Positions 1-8,686 of a DNA stretch of 64,000 bases are shown piece after piece. The stretch comes from Microbacterium dauci (GTDB lineage: Bacteria > Actinomycetota > Actinomycetes > Actinomycetales > Microbacteriaceae): positions 186,001 through 250,000 of the forward strand of contig NZ_JASJND010000006.1 in assembly GCF_030065535.1 (NCBI RefSeq), written 5' to 3'. The notes below the pieces were generated by a model. The model was not told the origin of the DNA, did no database searches, and saw nothing but the letters and a program-made list of their open reading frames with translations. A program made the position numbers and the translations under genes. How positions within the stretch are numbered: the first letter of the stretch is position 1; every line of letters begins with the position of its first letter.

Positions 1-2175
1 CAGGCGGTCGAGCCAGCGCGGCATCCACCACGCCTTGTCGCCCAGCAGGGCCATGACCGCGGGGCCGAGCGTCATGCGGATGAGGAACGCGTCGACGGCG
101 ATGCCGACGGCGAGTCCGAGCGCGATCGGTTTGATCGAACTGTCGCCTTCGGGCACGAAGGCGGCGAACACCGCGAACATGATGACCGCGGCCGCGACGA
201 CGACGCGGGCGGACGCGCTGAAGCCGCTCCGGACTGCGCCGATCGCTGTCGCGCGCGCGTCGCCGTCGGGGTTCGCGCGGCGGGCGTGCACGAAGTCCTC
301 ACGCATGCGCGAGACGAGGAAGACCTCGTAATCCATTGCGAGTCCGAAGAGCACGCCCATGAGGATGATCGGCATGAAGCTGATGACCGGGCCGGTCTTC
401 GCGACGTGGAGTGCGTCGGCGAACCATCCCCACTCGAAGACGGCGGCGACGACACCGAACGCGGCGAGGATCGACAGCAGGTAGCCGAGCGTCGCCTTCA
501 GCGGCACCCAGATCGATCGGAACACGATCATGAGGAGCACGAACGAGAGCCCGACCACGAAGAGGCCGAAGGGCAGGAGGGCGGCGCCAAGCCGGTCGGA
601 GATGTCGATGCCGACAGCGGTGAACCCGGTGACGAGCAGGTCGACGCCGTACTCTTCCTCCCACTCGTCGTGGTGCGAGCGCAGCTCGCGTACGAGGTCG
701 GCGGTCTCGGGCGCGTCAGGCGCGGTCGTGGGGACGATCTGGATGAGGCCGGTGTCGGCGGTCTCGTTCGGGGTCGCGAGCAGCACGCGGTCGACGCCTG
801 GGATCTGCTCGACCTCGGCCTGCAGGTCCTCCATGAGGCCGAGCGGATCCGTCGACGTGACGATCGTCCCGGTCATGATGAGCGGGCCGTTGGCGCCTTC
901 GCCGAAGTGCTCGGCGTTGAGGTCGTACGCCTGGCGCGCCTGGCTCGACTCGGGCTGGACGCCCGCGTTCGGGAGGGCCAGGGCGAGGCTCGCGGCGGGG
1001 ATCGCCATCACGCCGAGGGTGACGACGACGGCGACGGTCGCGACGACCGGATGCCGCGTCACGAGGTTCACCCAGCGGTTGGTGCGCTGCGGCGCGGCCT
1101 CCGTCGTCGTGGCGGCCTTCGTTGACGCGGTCTTGGCAGCACGTCGGCGACGCCACCCGACGACGCGACCCTTCGAGAAGCCGAGCATTGCCGGGGTGAG
1201 CGTGACCGCGACGAGCACGGCGATGGCGACGGCGGCCGCCGCCGCGATGCCCATGGTGGTGAGGAACGGGATGCCGGCGAGGCTGAGTCCCACGAGCGCG
1301 ATGAGCACGGTGACGCCGGCGAAGACGACCGCCGAGCCGGCGGTACCGGTCGCGCGGGCGACGGACTCCTCGGGGTCCACGCCGCTGCGCACCTGGTCTT
1401 GATGTCGCGACACGATGAACAGTGCGTAGTCGATACCGACGGCGAGGCCGAGCATGACGGCGAGCATCGGCGTGGTCGACGAGACCGTGGTGAAGGCGGT
1501 CGCCACGTAGATGAGCGCCACCGCCAGGCCGACGCCGATGAGCGCGCTGACGAGCGGGAACCATGCCACCGCGATCGAGCGGAACGTGACGATGAGGACG
1601 AACAGTGCGACGAGGACGCCGATCGCCTCGGTGATCGTGAGTGCCGGGATCGACGTCGCGAACAGGTCGCCGCCGAGCGCGGAGGTCGTGCCCTCGGGGG
1701 CCGCGGTGCGGAAGTCGGCCGCGATCCGTTCGACCTCGTCGATGGTGGTCTGCTCGACGTCGGTCGACTGGCCGTCGAACTGCAGCTGGATGAGCGCGGC
1801 CTGTCCGTCGTCCGAGATCAGCCCGTCGACGAGGTCGTCGTAGGGGTCCGTCACGTTCGAGACGCCCTCGACGTCGCGGAACTCGTCAGCCGTCGCGGTG
1901 ACCGCCTCGGTCATGGCGTCGGACTCGACCGTCTCGCCGTCGGGAGCGACGATCACGAGCTGCGCGCTCGCGCCGCTCGCCTGCGGGAAGGTGCGCTCGA
2001 GGAGTGCGATGCCCTCCTGCGCCTCGGTGCCTGGAATCGTGAACGAGTTGTCGGTGCCCTTCATGAAGAGGGCGACGCTCCCGCCAGCGATGCCGAGGAT
2101 GAGCAGCCAGCCGACGAGCACGTGCCACGAGTGGCGGTACGACCAGCGGCCGAGCGAGTACAGCAGAGTGGACAC
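1..2175 (-). CDS. MMPL family RND-type transporter, 3' end outside window
   Basis: Large inner-membrane exporter of the MMPL/RND superfamily, which moves lipids or drugs with proton motive force. The frame is open for 725 codons from a GTG at 2175 to the window edge. It starts VSTLLYSLGRWSYRHSWHVL, runs into a first membrane helix, and near the edge shows MALLGDKAWWMPRWLDRL, typical of the end of the second MMPL membrane domain, so only a short C-terminal tail is missing. It diverges from a TetR gene across paired palindromes, so it is probably repressed by that protein. Family assignment is firm; the substrate is unknown. Confidence 0.9.
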   Translation of the reverse strand, partial: MSTLLYSLGRWSYRHSWHVLVGWLLILGIAGGSVALFMKGTDNSFTIPGTEAQEGIALLERTFPQASGASAQLVIVAPDGETVESDAMTEAVTATADEFRDVEGVSNVTDPYDDLVDGLISDDGQAALIQLQFDGQSTDVEQTTIDEVERIAADFRTAAPEGTTSALGGDLFATSIPALTITEAIGVLVALFVLIVTFRSIAVAWFPLVSALIGVGLAVALIYVATAFTTVSSTTPMLAVMLGLAVGIDYALFIVSRHQDQVRSGVDPEESVARATGTAGSAVVFAGVTVLIALVGLSLAGIPFLTTMGIAAAAAVAIAVLVAVTLTPAMLGFSKGRVVGWRRRRAAKTASTKAATTTEAAPQRTNRWVNLVTRHPVVATVAVVVTLGVMAIPAASLALALPNAGVQPESSQARQAYDLNAEHFGEGANGPLIMTGTIVTSTDPLGLMEDLQAEVEQIPGVDRVLLATPNETADTGLIQIVPTTAPDAPETADLVRELRSHHDEWEEEYGVDLLVTGFTAVGIDISDRLGAALLPFGLFVVGLSFVLLMIVFRSIWVPLKATLGYLLSILAAFGVVAAVFEWGWFADALHVAKTGPVISFMPIILMGVLFGLAMDYEVFLVSRMREDFVHARRANPDGDARATAIGAVRSGFSASARVVVAAAVIMFAVFAAFVPEGDSSIKPIALGLAVGIAVDAFLIRMTLGPAVMALLGDKAWWMPRWLDRL

Positions 2176-2207
2176 GGGCACTCCCTAGACGAGATTCAGA
2201 AGAGTTC

Positions 2208-2240
2208 GATACAGCGCTGTATCCGATACACAGGTGTATC
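2208..2240. promoter_or_regulatory. Tandem palindromic operator between MMPL and TetR genes
   Basis: Two 16-bp dyads sit one base apart: GATACAGCGCTGTATC (2208-2223, perfect) and GATACACAGGTGTATC (2225-2240, mismatched only at the centre). Their position between a TetR gene and a divergent exporter suggests paired binding sites for the TetR protein. Binding is inferred. Confidence 0.75.
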
Positions 2241-2283
2241 CTAAACCGGGTCACGACGTCAAAGTCTGGGGAGAGGGTGTGAG

Positions 2284-2877
2284 ATGGCGCGAAGTCGCGA
2301 ACAGACGCGGGCTCGGCTGCTCGCCGCCGCGCACGAGGTGTTCGGCGAGGTCGGCCTCGGCGCGGCATCCGTCGAGGAGATCTGCGAACGCGCCGGCTTC
2401 ACCCGCGGCGCGTTCTACTCGAACTTCGAGTCGAAGGACGAGTTGTTCCTCGCGCTGATCACCCAGCTCGCGTCCGAGAAGCTCGACGAGGTCGAGGGGC
2501 GCGTGCGTGTGCTCGACGCCGGCGACCCCGTCCAGCTCGTCCGCCAGATCGCTGACCTGTCGCTCGCCGAGCGGATGGAGCCGCAGCTGTTGAGCGAGAT
2601 CCGCACGCAAGCCCTCCGCGACGAGACGCTCGCGGCGGCCTTCCTCGCGTGGCGCGAGACGATGCGCGTGCGCGTCGAGGCGATCATCTCCGCGGTCACA
2701 GTCGCGCACGGGATCCGGCTGCGGATGCCGCTTCCCGACGCCGCGCAGCTCCTGCTCGACGTCTCCGAAGAGTGTTCGGTGCGGTCCTCGCTCGAGGGCA
2801 AGTCGAAGCGGCAGGCGAACGCGGCAATGCAGTCGCGGCTCGAGCAGCTTGTGCAGCTGCTCGTCGACGACCGCTGA
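2284..2877 (+). CDS. TetR family transcriptional regulator
   Basis: 197-residue TetR-type repressor. The N-terminal helix-turn-helix covers about residues 10-56, with the family-typical FTRGAFYSNFESKDELF; the rest is an all-helical ligand domain. The start follows a purine-rich stretch (GGAGAGG). It diverges from the MMPL exporter with two palindromes between them, so it likely represses both genes and releases on binding an exporter substrate. It is convergent with menC, with three bases between the stop codons. The ligand cannot be read from the sequence. Confidence 0.9.
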   Translation: MARSREQTRARLLAAAHEVFGEVGLGAASVEEICERAGFTRGAFYSNFESKDELFLALITQLASEKLDEVEGRVRVLDAGDPVQLVRQIADLSLAERMEPQLLSEIRTQALRDETLAAAFLAWRETMRVRVEAIISAVTVAHGIRLRMPLPDAAQLLLDVSEECSVRSSLEGKSKRQANAAMQSRLEQLVQLLVDDR

Positions 2878-2880
2878 GGC

Positions 2881-3864
2881 TCAGCCCGCGAGACGCGCGT
2901 GGCAGCGCTCGAGTCGAGCGAGCCACCACTCGCGCCGGTCATCGGATGCGGCGAGGCGGTCGAGTCGTGCCGCGCTGGGCGTGATGCGTCCGACGGACAC
3001 CGCGCCGGCCCGCGGTAGCAGCCGTGCGTCGGTGACGTCATCCGTGAACAGCGACGCCGTCCCGAGGCCGCAGTCGAATTCGAGGTCGGGGAGGGATGCC
3101 GCGAGCGTGACCCCCATCGACAGCCCGATCGACGTGTCGAGCGCACTCGAGACCACGGCGGGCAGCCCCGCTTCGGCGACGATTTCGAGCGCGCGACGCA
3201 CGCCGCCGAGCGGCTGCGCCTTGATGACGAGGAGGTCCGCGGCGCCCGCGCGCGCGACCGCCAGTGGGTCGGTCGCCTTCCGGACGCTTTCGTCGGCGGC
3301 GACCGAGATCCCCATGTAGGCGATGCGACGGCGCAATTCGGCGAGCTCGTCGACGGTCGCGCACGGCTGCTCGATGTACTCCAGGTCGAACTCGGCGAGC
3401 GCGTGCACCGCGTGCTCCGCCTCGTCGACGTTCCAGCCGCCGTTCGCGTCCACGCGGATGCGACCCTCGGGGCCCATCGCCGCGCGGACGGCGCGGACGC
3501 GGGCGATGTCGTCGTCGAGTCGCTGGCCGCGTTCGGCGACCTTGACCTTGGCGGTGCGGCATCCGTCGAATCGGGCGAGGATCTCGGGAACGGATGCCGC
3601 GGCCACAGCCGGCACCGTCGCATTGACCGGGACGGTGTCGCGCAGAGCCGCCGGCGTCGGCCTCCACCCGAACTCGATCGCCGCGGCGAGCCAGGTGGCG
3701 GCTTCGGCGTCGTCGTACTCGACGAACGGCGAGAACTCGCTCCAGCCTTCCGGTCCCTCGAAGAGCAGCGCCTCGCGGACCTCGACGCCTCGGAAGCGGG
3801 CCGCGAGGGGCAGCGCGACGACGCGGGCGGAATCGAGCAGGTCGCGCAGCGGTGGGACGTCCAT
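2881..3864 (-). CDS. menC: o-Succinylbenzoate synthase
   Basis: Enolase-superfamily enzyme that dehydrates SHCHC to o-succinylbenzoate in menaquinone synthesis. The 327-residue protein shows the expected catalytic set: the KVK pair (K106/K108), metal ligands D139 (in VDANGGW), E165 (in EYIEQP) and D191 (in ADES), and the second-base lysine K215 (in VIKAQPLGG). The ATG at 3864 was chosen because a CAGGAT hexamer lies exactly 6 nt upstream, a leaderless layout seen repeatedly here, although the frame is open further upstream. It is separated from the other men genes by about 4 kb of unrelated genes. Confidence 0.93.
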   Translation of the reverse strand: MDVPPLRDLLDSARVVALPLAARFRGVEVREALLFEGPEGWSEFSPFVEYDDAEAATWLAAAIEFGWRPTPAALRDTVPVNATVPAVAAASVPEILARFDGCRTAKVKVAERGQRLDDDIARVRAVRAAMGPEGRIRVDANGGWNVDEAEHAVHALAEFDLEYIEQPCATVDELAELRRRIAYMGISVAADESVRKATDPLAVARAGAADLLVIKAQPLGGVRRALEIVAEAGLPAVVSSALDTSIGLSMGVTLAASLPDLEFDCGLGTASLFTDDVTDARLLPRAGAVSVGRITPSAARLDRLAASDDRREWWLARLERCHARLAG

Positions 3865-3870
3865 GCGTCC

Positions 3871-3876
3871 ATCCTG
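3871..3876 (-). promoter_or_regulatory. Putative -10 element of menC (leaderless)
   Basis: CAGGAT on the minus strand with a 6-nt gap to the menC ATG. This would place the transcription start at or next to the start codon. Inferred from position only. Confidence 0.4.
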
Positions 3877-3953
3877 CCGCGCTGATGCGCGGACGCTCGA
3901 TATCCACCCGCGCGGCGTGCTGGTCACTACGCTGAGCCAGAGAACGGAGGCGC

Positions 3954-4739
3954 ATGGACGCGCAGGCAGAGTCGGGTCGGCTGCGCCGATTCCACGAGCG
4001 GTTCCTGATCGAAACCCGCGAGGTGTCGCCGCGCGGACGCGCGGTGTTGTACGCCACGGCTGCCGTCCTGATGGTCGGCGGTGTCGCGGCATTCCTCGTC
4101 GTCCTCGATGCGGTGGGCGAGGGGGACGATCTCGCCGTGATCGACGGCCCCATCCGGGACTGGTTCACGGGGCTGCAGTCGCCGCCGATGACGGTGTTCA
4201 TGGCGGTGATCGCCACCGTGTTCGGTCCGATCGCCATGCCGGTCATCGTGCTCGTGACGACCGTCTGGTGGGGAATCGCTGCGCGGCATGCGTGGCGGCC
4301 GCTGCTGCTCGCGGGCGGCATGGCGGTCGGTGTCGCGATCGTGCAGATCCTCGCACCGATCATCGGGCGTGAACGCCCACCGATCGCGACGATGCTGATG
4401 GGTGCCGATCACACCCCGTCGTTCCCGTCGGGGCATGTGATGGGCGCGACCGACTTCCTGTTGCTGACCGCCTACCTGGTCTTCTCGCGCCGCCGCAACC
4501 CGGTCAGCACCGTCGTCGCCTTGGTGGTGGCCGTCGTGCTGGTGGTGCTCACCGCGTCATGTCGCATCTACCTCGGGTACCACTGGCCGACCGACGTCCT
4601 GGCATCCCTGTCGCTGTCGATGGTCGTCGTGGGCGCCGTCGTCGGAGTCGACACGTGGCGCACGGTGCGGGTCGTCCCCGAGGTGTCGGACCCAACGCGG
4701 GCTCAGAGGCGGGCGAGGCGCGCGCGGACGAACGCGTAA
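3954..4739 (+). CDS. PAP2 superfamily membrane phosphatase
   Basis: 261-residue integral membrane protein of the type 2 phosphatidic acid phosphatase superfamily, which removes phosphate from lipid phosphates or polyprenyl pyrophosphates. The second and third family motifs are clear: FPSGH around residues 157-161 and CRIYLGYHWPTD at 203-214. The first motif (K-x6-RP) is incomplete: R141-P142 is present but the lysine seven residues earlier is alanine. A GGAGG ribosome site precedes the ATG. The 3' end overlaps the convergent DUF1206 gene by 37 bases. A second PAP2 gene lies 0.8 kb away. The substrate is unknown. Confidence 0.85.
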   Translation: MDAQAESGRLRRFHERFLIETREVSPRGRAVLYATAAVLMVGGVAAFLVVLDAVGEGDDLAVIDGPIRDWFTGLQSPPMTVFMAVIATVFGPIAMPVIVLVTTVWWGIAARHAWRPLLLAGGMAVGVAIVQILAPIIGRERPPIATMLMGADHTPSFPSGHVMGATDFLLLTAYLVFSRRRNPVSTVVALVVAVVLVVLTASCRIYLGYHWPTDVLASLSLSMVVVGAVVGVDTWRTVRVVPEVSDPTRAQRRARRARTNA

Positions 4740-5512
4740 ACCCCATACGCCATCCATCCTGCGCCGATCAGGATGAGGATGATCTTCCCGAACGGGAGGT
4801 CGGCGAACGATCGCAGCGCGCCGTCGAGCCCGGTGGAACGGTCTGGGTCGTGCGTGATCGCACCGACGAGGAACAGCACACCGACGGCGGCCAGCGCCAG
4901 GCCGCGGGCGATGTACCCGACGGTGCCCAACACGCGGACGCCCTTTGCTGCGGCGCCGGAGGGCATTCGGAGGTCGCGCTCGAAGCGTCGCGTCGCACCC
5001 TTGAACACGAGGTACCCCGCGATACCGAGCATCACCAGACCGATGCCGGCGACCGCGAGGACACCGCCGGGCGCGGCGAGCAGTTGCGCGGTGAGCGACT
5101 TCGTCGACCCCGAGGAACTCGCAGAACCGCCCGTCGCGAAGACGGTGCACGTGCCGGCGAGTGTCAGATAGACGACGCCTTTGCCGACGTTCTTCACGAT
5201 GTGCGAGACCCGATCACGGCCTGACGCGGTGCGGTCGAGGAAGGCGTCCAGAACATGCCAGACACCGAGCGCGGCGAGGCTGATCGCCGCGGCCCAGAGC
5301 AGGAACACACCGCCCGGCACTTCGGACAACCGGGCGAGCGCGCCGGACTGGTCGGCATTGTCGCCTCCAGAGCCGCCGGTCGCGACGGAGACCGCGATGA
5401 TGCCGATGAGGATGTGGACGATGCCGCTCGCGGCGAATCCCACCCGTGCGAGCGTCCTGACGGCGGTGCTGTTCTTCGCCGCGCGCGCCGCGGTCTTGGC
5501 TGAGTCGCTCAT
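4703..5512 (-). CDS. DUF1206 family membrane protein
   Basis: 269-residue membrane protein with three repeats of a two-helix unit beginning GFAASGIVHILIG, VGKGVVYLTLAG and VGYIARGLALAAVG, the DUF1206 pattern. Function is unknown. An in-frame ATG exists at 5524, but I prefer the ATG at 5512 (MSDSAKTAARAAK) because TATGCT lies 7 nt upstream, matching the leaderless layout of neighbours. The 3' end overlaps the convergent PAP2 gene. Confidence 0.85.
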   Translation of the reverse strand: MSDSAKTAARAAKNSTAVRTLARVGFAASGIVHILIGIIAVSVATGGSGGDNADQSGALARLSEVPGGVFLLWAAAISLAALGVWHVLDAFLDRTASGRDRVSHIVKNVGKGVVYLTLAGTCTVFATGGSASSSGSTKSLTAQLLAAPGGVLAVAGIGLVMLGIAGYLVFKGATRRFERDLRMPSGAAAKGVRVLGTVGYIARGLALAAVGVLFLVGAITHDPDRSTGLDGALRSFADLPFGKIILILIGAGWMAYGVYAFVRARLARL

Positions 5513-5519
5513 TTCGCTG

Positions 5520-5525
5520 AGCATA
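5520..5525 (-). promoter_or_regulatory. Putative -10 element of the DUF1206 gene (leaderless)
   Basis: TATGCT on the minus strand with 7 nt to the ATG at 5512. It overlaps the alternative upstream start codon, which argues against that start. Confidence 0.45.
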
Positions 5526-5541
5526 GTGTCGGGGCGAGCCC

Positions 5542-5547
5542 TACCAT
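5542..5547 (+). promoter_or_regulatory. Putative -10 element of the second PAP2 gene (leaderless)
   Basis: TACCAT followed by six bases and then the ATG at 5554. No ribosome-binding site fits in the gap. Confidence 0.5.
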
Positions 5548-5553
5548 CAGGGG

Positions 5554-6258
5554 ATGCGCGACGAGCTCTCCGATCTGGTAAAGGGAGCGCAGCCCGCCCC
5601 GGCCCGAGTCGCGCGATGGTGGTGGCTCGTATCGGGCGCGGTCGCCATCCTGTTGGTCGCCCTCCTCGGCGCCGTCATCTTCTATCGCGAGGCCGATAAG
5701 CCCTTCGGCTTCGAGTTGCAGTGGATGGACGAGCTCGTCGAATCGCGTACACCGTTCTGGACCGCGCCGGCGCTGGTCCTCGATGCGCTGGGTGGCGGCG
5801 TCGTCTCGACGTTCGTCGTTCCGGCCGTTATCGTGTGCGCGCTGCTCGTGTGGCGCCGTCCGTGGGCGGCGGGGTATTACCTCGCCGCGAGTGTCGCAAG
5901 TGCGGTGCTCACGACGGCGATCAAGCACCTCGTCGGTCGACCACGGCCGGACGAGATTCTCGTGACTCCCGACTTCGGGTCCTTCCCATCCGGGCACAGC
6001 GCGAACGCCGCCGTGATGGCGGTCGCACTCGGCATCGTCTTCCTCCGCACGGGCGTGTGGATCGCCGGCGCCGTCTACACCGTGACCATGATGCTCAGCC
6101 GCACCTACCTCGGCGCGCATTGGATCTCCGACACCGTCGGCGGGCTCCTCGTGGGTGCCGGGGTCGCGGTGATCGTGTGGGCACCGTTCGCGTTGCGCCT
6201 TGCGCGTGAGGCGCGGCGCCCGCATCGACCCATCTGGGTTCGCCCGGCCCCGCACTGA
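5554..6258 (+). CDS. PAP2 superfamily phosphatase, complete motif set
   Basis: 234-residue membrane phosphatase with all three PAP2 motifs: K124-x6-R131-P132, FPSGHS at 144-149, and SRTYLGAHWISD at 182-193 with the catalytic histidine pair (H148, H189) and the aspartate (D193). Several hydrophobic segments flank the motifs. Candidate roles are undecaprenyl-pyrophosphate or phosphatidate dephosphorylation; the sequence does not decide. Unlike the neighbouring paralogue it keeps the first-motif lysine. A hairpin made of the local heptamer follows the stop codon. Confidence 0.88.
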   Translation: MRDELSDLVKGAQPAPARVARWWWLVSGAVAILLVALLGAVIFYREADKPFGFELQWMDELVESRTPFWTAPALVLDALGGGVVSTFVVPAVIVCALLVWRRPWAAGYYLAASVASAVLTTAIKHLVGRPRPDEILVTPDFGSFPSGHSANAAVMAVALGIVFLRTGVWIAGAVYTVTMMLSRTYLGAHWISDTVGGLLVGAGVAVIVWAPFALRLAREARRPHRPIWVRPAPH

Positions 6259-6260
6259 CC

Positions 6261-6288
6261 GGATGCCGCCGCTCGCGCTGCGGCATCC
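6261..6288. terminator. Hairpin terminator built from GGATGCC/GGCATCC
   Basis: GGATGCCGC (6261-6269) and GCGGCATCC (6280-6288) form a perfect 9-bp stem around a 10-base loop. It lies between the convergent PAP2 and lipoprotein genes. There is no T-run. The arms are the heptamer that is abundant through the whole window. Confidence 0.55.
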
Positions 6289-6303
6289 ACCGTCGTCCCG
6301 GCG

Positions 6304-6714
6304 TCAGGGGCGCCAGCGCACCGCGTCGGCGCAGAGCTCGGTGTCGGCGGCCTCGGTCGACAGGCACGCGCCATCGACGAGGGTGCGCTCGCCGATCGGC
6401 TCGCCGAGGTCGACGGTGAGCGGCACGACATCGTTGCCCGGGCACTCACCGTCGTCGCTGCCGTTGTCGGCGACGGGCGTGGTGATGACGATCCGGTCGT
6501 CTTCCGCCGTCACGCGGGGTTCGCTGAGCTCTCCGGTGACGCCGCTCGCACACTCGAGGCGGCTGACGCCCACTTCGATCGACGTGCTCGACGGAGACGG
6601 GTCAGCCTCCAGTTCCCAGACGCCGGTCTCGCTCGGCGCCAACCCCATCGACGCGCACCCGGTCAGGGCGAGCGCCACGACGACCAGTCCGATCCCTGCA
6701 CGTCTGCTCCGCAT
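6304..6714 (-). CDS. Small secreted lipoprotein
   Basis: 136-residue protein with a lipoprotein signal: positive MRSRRAG, a hydrophobic stretch, and the lipobox LTGC near residue 20. The mature part is small and acidic with several cysteines (SRLECASG, DDGECPG, VDGACLS, ELCADA), which could form disulfides outside the cell. No domain recognised. Its neighbour at 6802 is also a lipoprotein, transcribed divergently. Confidence 0.75.
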   Translation of the reverse strand: MRSRRAGIGLVVVALALTGCASMGLAPSETGVWELEADPSPSSTSIEVGVSRLECASGVTGELSEPRVTAEDDRIVITTPVADNGSDDGECPGNDVVPLTVDLGEPIGERTLVDGACLSTEAADTELCADAVRWRP

Positions 6715-6801
6715 ACCGGGGAAGTGTCGGCGCCGCCGTGATCGTCTCGCGGTTGCCCGGATGCCGCGATGCCGCGAGACTGTGCAGCGGGGGAGGGCAG
6801 C

Positions 6802-7230
6802 ATGCGCCGAGCGCTCGGGGTCGTGGCATCCGTCATCGTCGTGTTCGCGCTCGCGGGGTGCTCGGGCTCGCTGTTCGGAACCGGCGTCTCGTGCGCCGGC
6901 TGGGTGTCGTACGAATCCGATGAGGACCGCGCGGCTGACGCGGACGCGGTCGTCGTCGTGACTGACATCCGCGAGGACGGCACGGTCGACATCCTCGGCT
7001 ACGCGGCGAACGCCTACCTCGTCAGCGTCACCGAGTCGGAGAAAGGTCCATTCGCCGTCGGCGAGGAGATCCGCGTCGGCTCGACCGCCGACAATTGCAG
7101 CAACCCGCCGTACGGCGACGGCGACGACATGCTGGACGGCGAGACGCTACGGCTGTACCTCACCGACGCCGAGGACTCGCCAGAATGGCGCACGATCACG
7201 CCGTTCGACGGCGTGCAGGTCGTGGACTGA
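6802..7230 (+). CDS. Small secreted lipoprotein
   Basis: 142-residue protein starting MRRALGVVASVIVVFALAGC, a clear lipoprotein signal with an LAGC lipobox. The ATG at 6802 follows GGGAGGG at good spacing, so I reject an upstream in-frame ATG at 6769. The mature part has cysteines (VSCAGW, DNCSN) and ends in an acidic half. It resembles small Actinobacteria lipoproteins of unknown role. No pathway can be inferred. Confidence 0.75.
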   Translation: MRRALGVVASVIVVFALAGCSGSLFGTGVSCAGWVSYESDEDRAADADAVVVVTDIREDGTVDILGYAANAYLVSVTESEKGPFAVGEEIRVGSTADNCSNPPYGDGDDMLDGETLRLYLTDAEDSPEWRTITPFDGVQVVD

Positions 7231-7231
7231 G

Positions 7232-7645
7232 TCAGCCGACGCGCTGGCCGCACATGCCGCAGACGCCCGTCGCCGAGACCTCGACGAAGCAGTCCGGGCA
7301 CATCGCGCGGACGACGTCGAGCGACGGCGCCGGGCGCTTCGGTGCGGTGGTCCGCTCAACGCGCGGCTTCGGGGCGGTGCCGCGGGGCTTGCCCGGGTTG
7401 GCGACCGAGGCGGGCGGCGGGGGCGGCGTCTTCGGCTTGTGCTCGGCGCAGTAGTAGCGCACGAAACCGGCGTGATTGTTCGGATGCCGGTGCTTCACGA
7501 CCCACAGCTCGGTGCGCTCACGCGGCTCGGCGGCGGCCGGGCATCCCACGCAGCGGGTCGGCTCGCCGGGGACGGCCTCTGCGGCAAGGAGCGGCACCTC
7601 GAACGGGAGCCCGTCCCGCCAGTCGTTCGATCGGGTGATCTTCAT
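7232..7645 (-). CDS. Zinc-ribbon protein of unknown function
   Basis: 137-residue protein starting MKITRSNDWRDGLPF. It has three cysteine groups: CVGC in the first third, YYCAEH in the middle, and a C-terminal CPDC...CGMCG zinc ribbon. A proline-rich linker (KTPPPPPASV) joins the middle and the end. The ATG at 7645 was preferred because upstream in-frame sequence looks non-coding. It is convergent with the lipoprotein gene, one base apart. A zinc-binding adaptor or nucleic-acid-binding role is only a guess. Confidence 0.65.
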   Translation of the reverse strand: MKITRSNDWRDGLPFEVPLLAAEAVPGEPTRCVGCPAAAEPRERTELWVVKHRHPNNHAGFVRYYCAEHKPKTPPPPPASVANPGKPRGTAPKPRVERTTAPKRPAPSLDVVRAMCPDCFVEVSATGVCGMCGQRVG

Positions 7646-7763
7646 GGCGGTCCTTCCGCGGCGTCCGAGTGGGGAGACGTCGCCCTTCAAGCTTCGCACG
7701 CCCGCCGGCCTCGCGGCGCCGCCCAGACCGTGAACGCCCGGCGAACGACACTCCCCACGCGCG

Positions 7764-7769
7764 TAGGCT
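7764..7769 (+). promoter_or_regulatory. Putative -10 element of menB (leaderless)
   Basis: TAGGCT with exactly 6 nt to the GTG start of menB at 7776. Confidence 0.5.
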
Positions 7770-7775
7770 GGCGGC

Positions 7776-8678
<903 letters not shown>

Positions 8679-8686
8679 GCGTCGCG

